From assembly GCA_036924085.1 (NCBI GenBank), contig JAVGWX010000012.1, positions 28,004,901 to 28,068,900 of the forward strand: a stretch of DNA of 64,000 bases. Direction: 5' to 3'. The notes beneath the pieces were generated by a model. It saw only the letters and a program-made list of their open reading frames with translations. It was not told where the DNA came from and searched no databases. This document shows positions 24,511 to 37,445 of the stretch, piece after piece; within the stretch, counting starts at the first letter, position 1, and the number at the start of each line of letters is the position of its first letter. This DNA comes from Ariolimax columbianus (taxonomy: Eukaryota; Mollusca; Gastropoda; Stylommatophora; Arionidae). A program made the translations under genes and the position numbers.

Positions 24511-27500
24511 TATAGTTTTTGTTACATATTTTCAAAATTTATCAAAGTGTAATGCTTTACTATAGTTGAATTGCCAAGTGTTATTGTAGCGTGCACCAAT
24601 GGACAGATCACAATAAGCATTTATTAACAGCTTCTTCAGAAACCCTACAAAACTTATATAAACAAATGGTAATTCCATGTTTCATAATCATTTGTTTATA
24701 TCTGTTCTGAAGCAGTGAATATTTTTATTACCCTGAAAGCGATGTGACTCGCATTGTGAAATTTGTTTCGCATTGTGAGATTTGTTTCCCCCTGCTGTTT
24801 TCATTCACAAAAACTTCTATGCCTAATTCAGTTTCACTTTCTTTATCCGTCATTTTGATTATCATCTGTCACATCTTTAAACCAACCACTGAGCATGATC
24901 AAATTTATGGTTTTTAGAATTTTAGAAAAATTTATACTTCTTGTCACACAGAAATGTTTGAAGTTGATTAAAATTATAAATTTAATCAAAATTTTAAAAT
25001 GGGCACATTCAGATACCACAAAGAGACAAAAATACAAACAAAACCTATGTTACGACCAATAGGCCTTCATCAGGGACAACAAATAACAATGCTGAACTAG
25101 CAAACCATAGAAGAAGGAATGAATACATGTATGGGGGATGTCAACAGATAAGGACAAAATAGTGTACTTATCTGATATTCCGTCTCACATCGCAACTTAT
25201 CAGGTAGTCGGCACGACTCCAAATTAGCTGTATCCACATTAGTAGTATCCATGTTTTGACATCCATTTAAACTAGAACATGTCATATCATTTCAAATGAA
25301 AACAAACCCCATCTCTTTCTATTTTTTACAGTGAAATTAATGGCTTGGGGGTCTGATGGACGCTTTTGTGTGTGATAGAATGTGGACACATAGAAATTTG
25401 ACACAAGTGCCTTTGGCTTGTTAGGATGTAATGGGTTAAATTACCTGCATCTTTGATCTGATATTATCAGCTGTGATCATTGTATTTTTGTGTAGGAGAG
25501 GCCACAGACATGATTTTGTGAGGGTGTGTTACTGTTGAAAGGTTATGTTGGTTTTATTCATTGTGCCACGAATGTCACTCGGGTGGCGTAATGATTAAGT
25601 CCGTGTCAAATACAAAACTCCATTGCCACGTAACATTACACAGCAGGGGATTGGTGGGAAATTCTGACTAAGTATTGGCAGACAGTTTCTACAGCTGACG
25701 ATTTGTATTGTAAAGAGTTAAGAGAGGACATATGGGTGAGCAATTGGTTGTAAGTCAAGGGTCCCTTATGTAATGAAATCTAAAATAACTTATCATTACA
25801 CCTTTGTTTTTTTAGGGTCTGCATTGAAGAATTAAGGGAGTAAGGAATAAAGGCCACTGCCATTTTAGTCACAGCTCAGTGTGTAGGTTTATATTTCACC
25901 CCAAAAGAAAAAATCTATGCTTTACTGAGATTCAAACCGTTTTCCAGACTAATAGACTGGTGCTCTGTCTGCTTGGCCACTCACTATCTGTACAATAATT
26001 CATGATAAATTGTTTACAAATGTCACTGCCTTCATGAGCGTGTTCTCTTTTGAATATTGCCTTAATGTTCTGCCTCTATATTGATCATTTTTAGCTTCAA
26101 TACCGGCTTGCTAAAGTATTCTGATTTGTTTAAATATAACATTCCATGAGGAGCATGGAATCCCATCCTACAGAGAGAAAAAAAATGATAAATTTGTTTG
26201 TTGGAACAAATAATAAATTAAAATCAGGTTTGATTTACTGATATTTTTGTATTCTTTGTTGAAAATGTGAATTCTCACTGGCTGTGTATATTGGTTGTCA
26301 GGGTATTAGTTTCATTCATTTTATTTAGCTACATATGGAGCACTTGGCCTTTAGTTTTTCTTCTGGTTAACTTAAAAATGGCATCTACAATGATGCAAGT
26401 GGTTTTGAAATCAGTTTTTTTTCTTGAAGCTGACCGTTTTACAGGAAGCCTGAATCTGCGCACTTGCAGGGGTGATCTCTGTAGTCGTGACTTCACATGA
26501 TGAGGCTGCTACGCCTATGTACAAACGTTCTTTACGTGTCATGTATCAAGATAATGGAAGAAACTCTTGATATATTCTTTCAGGCTGGACAAAAACTGGT
26601 TTGTCTTGGGGAAGGAACTCCGTTTCATATTTTGGGCTAGGGGGAAGTAAAGCATCATGTTTCAAGGTCGGGAAAGCAGCTTTGATTTATGTTCCAGGCT
26701 AGGAGAATAAACTGCATATTGTTTCTGGATATGTGCTGGTACTTTGTATCATTTTCTTAGCTGAGGGATGAAACTTGAATTTATGTTGTTGGCCAAGGAG
26801 ATAAAACTCCACATCATGTTATTGGACATGAAGAGGTAGAAATCTTTCCAACACAAACACAATTTTATTTAGATGTGAGGCGCAAACATCTTTAACAAGT
26901 TTGCCCAAATCTGTAAGCATGAATGCTACATTTATTTAAAAGGGAATAAAATGAATAATGTATGTTTTTCATATTTGACATCAATAAAAATAAACAAACA
27001 ATAATTTCAGTTTGATATTTCTTATCTGTTTGTGAAATACACTGGCGACTATCTAGGCCAGTCCAGAGGCATCCCCCCTCCCCACCAGCTTTTAAAGGTG
27101 ATACAGGAAGGCCTTTCAGGCTGCAGTATTGCCTCTGTGACATAAATGGACATCATACTACACCAATCTTAGCAACAATTACCTGTTTCCATCCCTCATG
27201 AGGACATATGGTTGGGTCTCAAGAAACGTGAGCCTACAACATTAGGAAGCAGGACTTCACAGCAAGAGGACGACCAAGAAAAGAAAGATTGACAGTGTTA
27301 AGGAAGCACTACAATTCATGGAATAATAATGGCTACATTGATGATGCAGGAAAAGAGATTGCATCTCCCCATGTCATCACTGGACAAATGAGATGGTCAT
27401 TCACACTCACAGGAAGACAAATCAATTGCAAATGAAATTTGCACACAGTTTGTGTACTTTTCTTCTTTCTTCTCTTGAATGCATTCACTGGCTTTTAATA

Positions 27501-27890
27501 ATGTAGTGATTTTTTCTGTATTGTGTTGGTGCATGTGTTTGGACGTATGTGTACATAAAGAGAGCTACTAATTAACATATTTTTTACTTTGGCGTTCACT
27601 CTGTGAATTTGATTTACATTGTGCCGTATTTTACAGTTGTACTAAAATATCTGAGCCTTTCGGCCCAACACACTTGCTTTTGGCAAATCTTTTTATAGGC
27701 TGACTCTCCATATTCTTTGGCTGTTTCTAGTCTACCTACAAAGCAGTAACTGGATTTGAGTCAAGTATTCTTTCACCTAGATGAGCTGCCTTCTGGTTAA
27801 CTTAAAAATGGCATCTACAATGAAGCAAGTGGTTTTGAAATCTAGTTTTTTTTTCTCGAAATGAAGTTTCCAGGCTTACAAGTCTTATCT
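24511..27890. other. AT-rich intergenic DNA with only weak repeat traces
   Basis: No exon or array was found. A repeat J scrap (CACATGATGAGGCTGCTACG) lies near 26500, and degenerate GGCTAGGAGAATAAACT-type repeats lie at 26580-26840. A possible diverged repeat A tail (GCCTTTCGGCCCAACACA) is near 27655. Confidence 0.4.
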
Positions 27891-27899
27891 ACCTGAACA

Positions 27900-28540
27900 T
27901 AGGGAAGGAAGACTAATGTTTGGTCATGCAAAATATACCGATCAGACATGTTAGTCAGGGTCAGGCAAAATATACTGATCAGGCATGTTAGTCAGGGTCA
28001 GGCAAAATATACTGATCAGACATGTTAGTCAGGGTCAGGCAAAATATACTGATCAGACATGTTAGTCAGGGTCAGGCAAAATATACTGATCAGACATGTT
28101 AGTCAGGGTCAGGCCAGGCAAAATATACTGATCAGACATGTTAATCAGGGTCAGGCAAAATATACTGATCAGACATGTTAATCAGGGTCAGGAAAAATAT
28201 ACTGATCAGACATGTTAGTCAAGGTCAGGCAAAATATACTGATCAGACATGTTAGGGTCAGGCAAAATATACTGTCCAAGAACCTCACCTTGACTTCCTA
28301 GAAGTCCTCCCTGGAAACGGGCTGTTTTCATGGTAAGGAGGTGAGGAATCGACGTGATCCCTTTTGTAGTGAGTGACACGCCGATGAAGCCAAGCATAGC
28401 ACAACTGCCTGGATGATCCCGGTCCACCTTCATCAGTACGCTCGGGATGTGAGGAAACTACTACAACCCGCCACTTAACGTCCTGTTCAGGGCGCACAAA
28501 AGAGTAACCTACTCATTATGGGCATTCGCAAACAACAACC
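27900..28540 (+). repeat. Repeat B (copy 2) with internal 37-bp array
   Basis: The ATACTGATCAGACATGTTAG motif, single or double in other copies, is expanded here to about nine tandem 37-bp units (27938-28272). The rest of repeat B follows (CCTGGAAACGGGCTG ... CTACTCATTATGGGCATTCG). Confidence 0.85.
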
Positions 28541-28624
28541 TGAAACATATATCTGGTTTAGGGCTTCATATGTTTGCCCTTCACCCTTCTTCTGTTAGTA
28601 TAAACATGTGTGCTGCATAAAGAC

Positions 28625-29236
28625 CAGAAGTTGAACATTGCTTTCCAATGAAAGCCAGATAGTCCTGTTTACAGATGCCCTGGCCGTAGTTACAGCACTA
28701 AAAAGCCAGAAAAATATTGAACTTAATGATTTAAGAGCAGTACTCTGTCAACTATGCCAGCAGTCCGCACCAAAAAGAATAGTGGTACAGTGGGTTCCAT
28801 CCAAGGCAACGAGGAGGCAGACAGACTGGCAAAAGAAGGTGCAAGACTACCACAAGTAGATTCTAGTGTGACCTACGAAGAGTCCAAAAGGCTTATTAGG
28901 GCCAGATACATGGCCAAATGGGAAACAGAACATACTGGCTTCACAAAAAACGATGCCTATTACCAGTTGAACAGAAGAGAGCAGGTCGTGATAACCTATT
29001 CAATAAACTGAAGATAGGTGGCACTGACGAATGCACTTGTGGTACTGAGAAAATGACCGCTGAACATCTGCTGCAAAACTGCTCGACATACGAGGACCAG
29101 AGAAAGCACATGTGGCCATCACCAGTGGCAACACTAGACAAGCTCTATGGCAGTGTCGACAGCCTCAGGATGACCGCTGCTTTCTTCGAAAAAATACAGA
29201 TTGACGTTTGACAGCGTACGAAGAAGAAGAAGAAGA
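28625..29236 (+). pseudogene. I/Nimb-type LINE 3' end: RNase H and Cys/His tail
   Basis: Frame-shifted readings give VLFTDALAVVTALKS, then VQWVPS..., GNEEADRLAKEGARLPQ, and finally CTCGTEKMTAEHLLQNC before EKIQIDV and a stop at 29209. TDA, the GNE.AD.LAK motif and the CxC..HxxxxC knuckle are those of the RNase H and C-terminal region of I-superfamily LINEs. It ends in a (GAA)n tail. At least two frameshifts make it inactive. Its tail matches that of repeat A. Confidence 0.85.
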
Positions 29237-29514
29237 TTGTTTTCAGAGATTACATGAGATGCATGTCATGGGAACATTTGATAGGATTTGCATAGTTTGT
29301 CCTGCACTCATTTCGTGGCTGTGACAGCATTTACGACACAAATGAACTGCTCAGTTGAAAAACCTGTTATGGTAAAATTATTTTTTCTCTTTATTTTGCT
29401 TGACAAAATAAAAATATATTTTAACAAATTTAAATCATTTTATAAAAACTGGGCATAGGGCAGTTTATTCCATCCAGTTGAAACCCTATACAGGTTTATT
29501 GCGAATTTAGTGCT

Positions 29515-29868
29515 TGGCTTGGTTTATTATCAATCTCCCGCTACCAAACCCTGACACGGGCCTAAGTAGCAGAATGTAGTCTAGAGAACAGAATGCGTTG
29601 TGTCGTAGTTTACAGCTTGACTGCGATATTTGCACCTTTCGGTCCAACATATCTGACTTCAGCAAGCATTTTTTGAGTAACGGGTTAGTATTCCCTCTTT
29701 GATTCTTCAGAATCCTTAGCCAGTCTGCCCTGCTGCAGCCTGTTATCCAGGATCACCGCGTGGAGGTGTAGAAGGGTCTTGGCAGCTCTGGTTCGCTGGC
29801 CCTGACGCTAGCAGTCAGCTATGGGTCGCTGACCACTGCAGCTCATGCGCTGCTCAGGATCTTGATCC
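29515..29868 (-). mobile_element. Repeat A full copy
   Basis: A - strand copy from the tail side (ATCAATCTCCCGCTACC) to the 5' end (AGGATCTTGATCCC), well conserved. No clear target duplication was seen. Confidence 0.8.
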
Positions 29869-29869
29869 C

Positions 29870-30325
29870 CTCTTGCTTATTTAACACTGAAGGTAGGTGT
29901 ACACATTAGGTTGTAAATTTGAAAATTGTTAACAGATTTGTACACATCACATATCATGTAAAATCTGGCGCCATAACTGGCTGCGAGTCTACATTTCTCT
30001 ACTGTTTTGGATCATTATGGATGCCGCTAGACCATGGATTTGCCTGGACTAGTCGACGACTTACACTTGTGTTCACTGAAACGTGGTGTTGTTTTCCGTC
30101 TGGACTTGTTATTTCGTTCTTTTTTTGTGATTTCTTGGTCTGGACGCCGGCTGAATGGCACTACGCTTATACCTGTGACGTATTTCACGGGTTAGTTCTG
30201 CCGGTTCACCTTCGCGAATTTGGCGTGTGGGAATTTTAGTTGTTACTATGATGAGTTGAATACAGCTGGGGAGATATGCCAGACCCACTCACACGCTGAG
30301 TGTTGTCCATACGACCTCTTGTGGT
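29870..30325. other. No recognised feature
   Basis: A 106-residue + frame (29919-30239) is present but shows no domain or splice support. Confidence 0.35.
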
Positions 30326-30329
30326 TATC

Positions 30330-30590
30330 GAAAAGGCACGACAAACTGCGTTAGATGCCATCCCACCTTTCTACCCTGCGGGTTACATGTTTGTGGAAAG
30401 GCTTCGGTGGTAACCCTGAGGCAAAATCTGCATCCTATGCTATCTCCAGTTGTCTCAATGAATGTCTTGCCACTGGCAAAAGGTAGCTCAGGCTCTGTGA
30501 GTGAGGTTGACAAAAGGCGCAGTTTCTTCCTCACTTTAATCCAAATAACCGTGCAAGTCACCCATTTCAGCGGCCACAGCAAGAGATCCG
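30330..30590 (+). mobile_element. SINE family I, body
   Basis: CATCCTATGCTATCTCCAGT, TCTTGCCACTGGC, AAGGTAGCTCAGG and CTTTAATCCAAATAACCGTG parallel the better copy at 39965-40225. Confidence 0.5.
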
Positions 30591-31329
30591 ACTGTCCACA
30601 CGGCTGAACAAATAGAGTGGTCTTCATCACTTGTGATGGACAACTATTATATCATGTCGAAGATAATTGAATGTACTGTTTAATCAGCTCAAGAATGATA
30701 ACATCTCTGGTACTGTCAGTGGATCAAGGTAGTTAATGTATTTAGTGACATGTCGTCATTATCATTATCATTCGTTCATGTGGTTTGAACAATGGCCTGA
30801 ACAGATGCAGACTTCTTCACCCATGTGACCTCAGCTATGCTGGTCAACTCAATCATTGTTTTTCACCAGGTATTCTTTGGCCTACCCACTTGCCTCTTTC
30901 CATGTAAGTTCTAATTCAGCACATCTGTTAGAATTTTTTGGTTTCCCAAAAGTGTTTTTTTTAAATCTCCAGTTTTAGCACCCAACTTCTCTAATTTATT
31001 CTAATCATTTAGCGGGTGAGAAGTTAAAGTACTTGCATCCTTCTGTTTGTTTCAAGCTAGTTTCTTCATGCTCCAGTCCATTCAGGTGTAAATGGGTACC
31101 TGGCTATTGGGGATGACATAACATTAAGAACAGGAACTAGTCACGCTCCATCTGTAGCATAGGTCAATCATGTCAGCTGACAACCACTACAGCAATCCTG
31201 TAACAAGCCGCTGTTGTGCACTCTTGCAGTGGCAGTTTATGTAGTACATTGGTTTACATGATGAGGTTGCATCACCATAATTTTCATGCTATGGACCCCT
31301 AGAGGGAAGTTCAAATTGAGTCTCTCTCA

Positions 31330-31550
31330 TGTAGCATGTCCTTTGTAGAACGTCGCTCCCATCACAGTCTGTCTGAAAGAAACTCGTTCCCTTGCCAAAA
31401 CTCCAGCTTCCGCCACTGTTATACTCAGGCACTCCTGGATATCTTGGTGCCATTGAGACTGATTCCAAACAAGTTGGTAAAGAATCATAGAAGCGAAAAT
31501 GAAAATCGAGAACCAGAGCTGAGGTGCTGTATCAAGGATGGTCATAGCAT
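31330..31550 (-). pseudogene. LINE C-terminal fragment
   Basis: The DNA CATGTAGCATGTCCTTTG(T/C)AGAA(C/T)GTCGCTC is shared with 40660-40690. There the - strand reading continues into a LINE C-terminus (FGHIKRHNRLERVVMEGM). This copy reads WHQDIQECLSITVAEAG, a diverged form. Confidence 0.55.
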
Positions 31551-31599
31551 ATGAAGTGGAAGAAGTTTAATGCTGCCCTGAAAAATGCCGTTGTTGTCT

Positions 31600-32000
31600 T
31601 CGATTAACTATATCTGCCGAGCTTTTGCAATCAATGCCAAGTGGAAAAATTTACAGTTGCTTCATAGGTTGTGAGTGAACTCATATCAGGTGTTAGTGAT
31701 TACTGGGGTGCTCTGAAATAACATTTTTCTTTCTGTGGCAAGTCCTGGACAAGCGAGCAGCAGCACGTGTTGTAATGTCTCATATGTATGGGTGCAGTTG
31801 AGGCAGTCACTATGGTCACTGACTGCATTGTTAGTCATGGATCAATGACCTGAGAAGTATATGAAGATGCGGTTGCTAGCCCATACAAAACCCTATTTAG
31901 CAGTTCTTTAAAGCATGCTAGGAAACTGACCTTCCTCACATGGTACCACTCAGGTTTTCCTTCTATGGGGGCTGTCTGATTTGTGTCTTATTCTCCCAGT
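31600..32000 (-). pseudogene. Possible LINE RNase H C-terminal scrap
   Basis: The - strand reading DHSDCLNCTHTYETLQHVLL followed by ACPG resembles the C..C....ET..H.LL.CP pattern at the end of RNase H-bearing LINEs. It is short and interrupted, so the call is tentative. Confidence 0.35.
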
Positions 32001-32284
32001 CACCTTGGCAAAGAATGTTTATCAGGATGGTAGAAGTCTCGCAGATAAAGCTGCGACTGTAATGAAGGTAACAAATCTGTAAAAGCATATATAGGTATGC
32101 CACACGCGGACAGCAAATGGCTGCCGCCTGATATTGTGTTGGTTGTCCAGTCCACTGTCCATTTGTTTTGTGATTTGTTAGGTGATTTCATGTTTTTTGT
32201 TGCTGATGGCCTTGGGGTTGTAATGTGGGTTTCAGTTTGTTTCTGCCCTGGTGTGATAACTCATAGATACCTGTATATGTTAGG

Positions 32285-32630
32285 GGAGGAAGACTAACGT
32301 CTGGTCAGGCACAACATACTGATCAGACATGTTAGTCAGGGTCAGGCAAAATATACTGACCAAGACTCACACCTTGGCTTTCTCATAGCCCTTCCTGGAA
32401 ACGGGCTGTTTTCATGACAGCCTGTCTAACGAGGTGAAGGATTAACATGATACCTGTAGTAGTGAGCGACACGCAGATGAAGCCAAGCATAGCAAAACCC
32501 CCTGGACGAGCCTGGTCCACCTTCATCAGCACGCTCAGAATGTGAGGAAAGCTACTGCAACCCGCCACTTAATGTCCTTTTCAGGGTGCACAAAAGAGTA
32601 AACCTTTTCATTGTGAGTATTCGAAACAAC
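32285..32630 (+). repeat. Repeat B (copy 3)
   Basis: GGAGGAAGACTAACGTCTGG through CCTTTTCATTGTGAGTATTCG; a single ATACTGATCAGACATGTTAG unit. Same order as the other copies. Confidence 0.75.
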
Positions 32631-32639
32631 AAGAACAAC

Positions 32640-33610
32640 CTGTATATGTTTTTATCGACTACCTTTACTGTTACATCATGATGAACAAACAACTTATTTC
32701 ACAAAATAGTACTTGTAATTTATAGCACACAAATCATTGAGCATTGTAAAAAAACATACTGTAACGTAAGGAATTCACTGAACAAGCATGATTCAGAAAT
32801 GTGAATGAACCAAAAAAAAATATGACGCCAGTTATATAGGTCGTTGGTTTCAACTGTTCAGTACCTCTAGCTGGACAAGGCTTGTTGTTTGCATGTCTGA
32901 TGAGTGCTTCCTCAAGCAGTTCCTGCTTGAGGAGATCGTAAGCTGCACAGACAAAACGCTACACAGACTCCTTAAAATGTCAACGTGAGCTTCAACATTG
33001 ATGCCACTTTCTGGGAGACGCTGGCACAGAACTGTTATTCTGCTTAGGTCGGTCGGCGAGTGGAATAACATTACTGCGGTTCATCGAAAACTAACTGCAA
33101 GAAAGAACAGAACGCACTACAATTTGATCTGGAGTGTATTACTGGTACCTGACACGGAGCAAACACTAACCTGCCAGGCAAGTTGTAAGAAGTCAAAAAT
33201 GAAGGTTGAAAATAGGGGTCAGATACTCCATCCTTTAAAAACTATAAGCCACAATAAAAGGAAAGGAAGACATTCCTGTAAGCAGGCACCCATTTACAGC
33301 TGAGTAGACTGGAGTGTGCTTAAGATAATTTGAACCCAGCCCATTTTGATTGCTCTGGCACTAGGACACAAATTCACAAAATGCATGATGCAGTTATTTT
33401 TGTTGCACTTTGGTTCGACTACACCCCATTCAACTATGGTTATTGCCTTCTCTTTATTGTGACCATGTTCTCTTATAGTTTGTTGCTGTGTCCTTGTCTC
33501 TGCTTGACAATATTTCTTCTCTGGTTTGACCTTGAGAACGACTGTTGGCTTGGATAATCTCTCTGTAATCCTCAGATAGTCTAAACTTAACTTGATGTCT
33601 TTATACTGGT
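32640..33610. other. No recognised feature
   Basis: Several short open frames lie here on both strands but none shows a motif or splice sites. A CR1-like LINE 3' end trace (TTATACTGGTTTAGACAG) lies at the right edge. Confidence 0.35.
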
Positions 33611-33618
33611 TTAGACAG

Positions 33619-34012
33619 GCTAGCCTGTCTCAGATTACTCTCACCATGATTCAGTCTATCCCTCAAATAACCACATCTATTTCCCTCATAAAATTGCTAG
33701 CCTGTCTCAGACCATTCTCACCATGATTCAGTCTATCCCTCAAATAACCACATCTATTTCCCTCATAAAATTGCTAGCTTGTCTCAGACCATTCTCACCA
33801 TGATTCAGTCTATCCCTCAAATAACCACATCTATTTCCCTCATAAAATTGCTAGCCTGTCTCAGACTACTCTCACCATGATTCAGTCTATCCCTCAAATA
33901 ACCACATCTATTTCCCTCATAAAATTACTAGCCTGTCTCAGACTACTCTCACCATGATTCAGTCTATCCCTCAAATAACCACATCTATTTCCCTCATAAA
34001 ACTGCTAGACCT
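33619..34012 (+). repeat. 77-bp tandem array, 5 units
   Basis: Unit GCTAGCCTGTCTCAGACCAT, TCTCACCATGATTCAGTCTA, TCCCTCAAATAACCACATCT and ATTTCCCTCATAAAATT; the copies differ at only a few positions. Confidence 0.95.
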
Positions 34013-34663
34013 CTTATTACAATATAGTTTATACCAAAACTAGGAGGGAAAGAACCATGTTGTTTCTCTTCTCCTTGTGATGCTTGAGCAAATATGTATA
34101 TATTATATTAGTTTTGATTAAAATGTGTACAAAAATAGATTAATAAATAATGTATACATATTTTAAAGTATGAATCTACAAATAAGTCAATTAAAATGTA
34201 TATTATTAAACAAATATGGAATCTAAAACTATTCAATCTCACAGATTATGCCATGCAAAAGTAATGTAAATGGAATGTGGGAAAAAAAACTTGCTGTCAA
34301 CATATATAAATCTTAAGCAAAGAAAAATTAGAGGGGCTTCAAATGAAAACCTCACAATTGCGATAAAAATTCAAAACTATGCCATTGTCATGTAAGTTGG
34401 CAGTATTGTTGTTAAGAACTTCAAGAGTGTCGTGCATGTAGTAATATACTGCAGACAGGCCATATGACATTTTAGTGGCTGTTTAAAGATGGTTGCCCCA
34501 TTAGTGACATGCATCAAAGAGAAGCAGTATTCTTGTAATCCGTTTGAGTAGTGATGGGGTGAGACCTATAGGAATTCATCAGCGAATGAAGGTTCAGCAT
34601 AGTGATGTTATCCATCGCTCCAGAAAGTGTACAAGTGGAGTAGAAAGTTACAAAATGGAGTAA

Positions 34664-34879
34664 CAGACTGATTTTGACTGGGTCAGGCACACCGAGCAGT
34701 GACATCAGATCTGATAGCAGCAGTTTAACAGATCGTGATGAAAAACCAGTGACTGTTATTGAAAAAGTTCACTTCTGGACATCAATCAAGGATCAGCACA
34801 CCACATCATCCATGGTGTGCTCCAGTTTCACAAAGGATGGTGCCACAGCAGCTGACTCCGGAATTGAAACAATAATGTA
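34664..34879 (+). CDS. Possible terminal exon of an unrecognised gene
   Basis: After an acceptor-like gggtcag|, an open frame encodes a Ser/Thr/Asp-rich tail (SSDIRSDSSSLTDRDEKPV, then KVHFWTSIKDQHTTSSMV) ending DSGIETIM and TAG at 34877-34879. An AATAAA near 35106 could end the transcript. Composition and ending look like a real cytoplasmic tail, but I cannot name the protein and found no partner exon. Confidence 0.3.
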
Positions 34880-35712
34880 GTGTATGAATGGCTTACACTT
34901 TTCTTCTAGAGAAATCCATGTACTTTGTAGGTGCTGTGAGACTTGTATTGAACACAATGAAGACTGTGCCTAAGAATTATAAGAGTTGTGTACCACACTT
35001 TCTTCATAAGTTTTGAATTTTTGTAGATGTTACGTTTTCATTTGAAGCACCGTCGTATATAATACGTTTATGAGAAAATTACAAAAAAAGCATATTATTC
35101 TATCTAAATAAAAAGTTAAATCACAAAGAAAAAGCACAGTGAGAAGTGCTTTACATCTTGGAGTATACGGAATAAGAAAGAAAAAATAGGCTGGTGGAAT
35201 GTAAGCAAGGAAAAATGTACAACAAAATATAAGAACACTGAAATGGATTAAGATTATGTAACGTAAATCTTAAAGGTTGCACAAAACAAAAGTACAAGAA
35301 ACTCATGTGCTCTGTAACCCTGGTATTCAATCAGACATAATTTGCTCAACTTGTATGATATCATATCAATGTCATGCCATGCTCTTTCACTAAGTACCAA
35401 CTCAATTAAATCAGCAATTATAATTAAATATCAATTCTGTGATTGTCAAATGAAAAAGAAGATTATGGATTTCACAGACTAATTTACTATAACACTCAAA
35501 CTTTCTCTTGAGGACAGTTATTTTATTATCAGTGCCATCCAGGGACTGGCCTGATGAAGGTGAATAACTTGTGGGGTCTATTTAACAACAAATTTGAGTG
35601 GTGATATGTGCAGTTTTATGAAAGACAAAAGGCACCCACTGCACATGAACATTGCAGATATCAAAGGTAAAGCATCAAGAGAGGAATATCATGGATGGCA
35701 CAGACATAGAGA

Positions 35713-36811
35713 ATGGTTGGTCAGATAACCACAATAGAGACCATAAACAAGGAGGAAGAATGGATTCATACTGGAGATAAAATGACAGACTACCACTACC
35801 GGGTCATTATCACTCTGGGGAGAGAATTACAGAGACTGGTGAAGGGGAAAGCGGACCTTGAGGTTAAACAACTAATAAGTGACAATTTTCAGGATTCTGA
35901 TGCTGTCATATATACTGATGGATCTGTGCTATATGGTAAGGAAGCTGGTCAGGGCTTGTTGCTGAGAGGAGCGGTGCATACTTAACGTCGAGCATCTGAA
36001 TGGAGACCGAAGCAGTGACTTCGACTCTGAGGTGGATTTGGGATCTCTTTAATGAGGATCATAATCATCTCTGACTCTCAATCCTTGCTTCGGATGGTGT
36101 AGAAGGACTGACTGTGGCATGAGTGGATAGTGAATTATATAGGCCTTGAATGTCCGAGAACTTGTGTGGATATACTGTTCTGTCATTCTGGAGTTTGGGA
36201 TCAAGATGCTGAGCTGCAGCGGCCCATAGCTGACTGCTAGCGTCAGGGCCAGCGAACCAGAGCTGCCAAGACCCTTTTACACCTCCACGCGTTGTGATCC
36301 TGGATAACAGGCTGCAGCAGGGCAGACTGGCTAAGGAGAAGGGATCAAAGAGGGAATGCTAACCCGGTACTCAAAAAAATACTTGCTGAAGTCGGATGTG
36401 TTGGACCAAAAGGTGCAAATATCGCAGTCAAGCTGTAAACTATGACACAACGCATTCCATTCTCTGGACTACATTCTGCTACTTAAGCCCTTTCAGGGTT
36501 TGCAGCAGGAGATTAAGAACGAACCAAGCCAAGCCATTCTGGAGTTTGCAGGAATGAAAGAGCTGCCTTCTTGGCCTCAGGGGCACATGAAAGTTGGCAC
36601 ATTGGATATGGATAGAGGTCACATTTTGAAGTTGATCAACGACCGCCTTTTGGATGAAGACACTGCAGCTGATGAAGCAACAATGCACAGACTGCAAGAT
36701 ATTAAAATTATATGCAGAGAGGGGCATCTGAGGGGACAGAGCATTAGTGTGTACAACCAACAAGCTACAGGAACTAACAGTATCTACACTCTTCACCATT
36801 TGCTGAGATAA
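35713..36811 (+). pseudogene. LINE RNase H domain relic split by repeat A
   Basis: The left part contains DAVIYTDGSVLYGKEAGQG, the first catalytic Asp region of a LINE RNase H. Later ISDSQSLL gives the SDS-type second block. After that VWIYCSVILEF is interrupted by repeat A and resumes LEFAGMKELPSWPQGHM, then LINDRLLDEDTAADEATM and NNQ-type SVYNQQATGTNSIYTLHHL. This order fits RNase H-bearing I-type LINEs. Frame changes make it a pseudogene. Confidence 0.7.
36198..36534 (+). mobile_element. Repeat A copy with 14-bp target duplication
   Basis: Flanked by CATTCTGGAGTTTG at 36184-36197 and 36535-36548. Removing it rejoins the surrounding RNase H reading frame. It starts GGATCAAGATGCTGAGC and ends GAACGAACCAAGCC in place of (GAA)n. 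Confidence 0.9.
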
Positions 36812-37104
36812 AATGAACACCTATAGGTCTGCCAGGGGTGCAATAATGTTGATTCTTAACAGAACAATTTTATTTCCTATTATTGACACACTCAGGTCAA
36901 TCAACTGTAAAAGAGTACCTGTTGGCTGTTAGAGGGGTAAAGGTAGTGATGAAGGGAACTGGTTTCTCTACCTCTTGAAAAGCTAGGTCAAGCACAATGA
37001 AATCTCTAACACAGGCCAGCCAAGTGCAACTTCATCTAAGAGAGTGGGCTGGATAGCAAATTTGAAATATATATGTAGGCCATACCAAACGATGTTATTT
37101 TAAA

Positions 37105-37445
37105 ATGTAAATGTGAGTCCATCTTAATCGACTCAAACACTAGAGCTAAGTAGACCTGCAGCCAGTTAGGCGCCATCTGTAGCTGGGGAAAGGTACAAAT
37201 AACTTAGGTTGATTTTTAACTTGAATTTTGTCCGAGCAGAAAAAATCTTTTTGATTTCCAACTGCCAAGGACTTTTTTAACGTGCTCAACACAGAACACT
37301 GGAGTTCGATCTCACAACCCAGAGATCAGGGGACTTTTTTACCAGAAGATCCACGTGAAAAAATCTGTCTTCACCATGATTCTACCTGCGACCTCCGTCA
37401 TCCGAGGCGGACACCTTACCTCGAAACCACCGAGTTGTTATTTAT
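37105..37445 (-). mobile_element. tRNA-derived SINE (family D) with repeat C core
   Basis: On the - strand the head CTCGGTGGTTTCGAGGTAAG and a diverged B box precede a body with CACGTGGATCTTCTGG and CAACTGCCAAG (on +). At the 3' side it carries the GGCGCCTAACTGGCTGCAGG ... GTTTGAGTCGATTAAGATGG block found in repeat C. A second copy is at 47920-48280. Confidence 0.7.
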
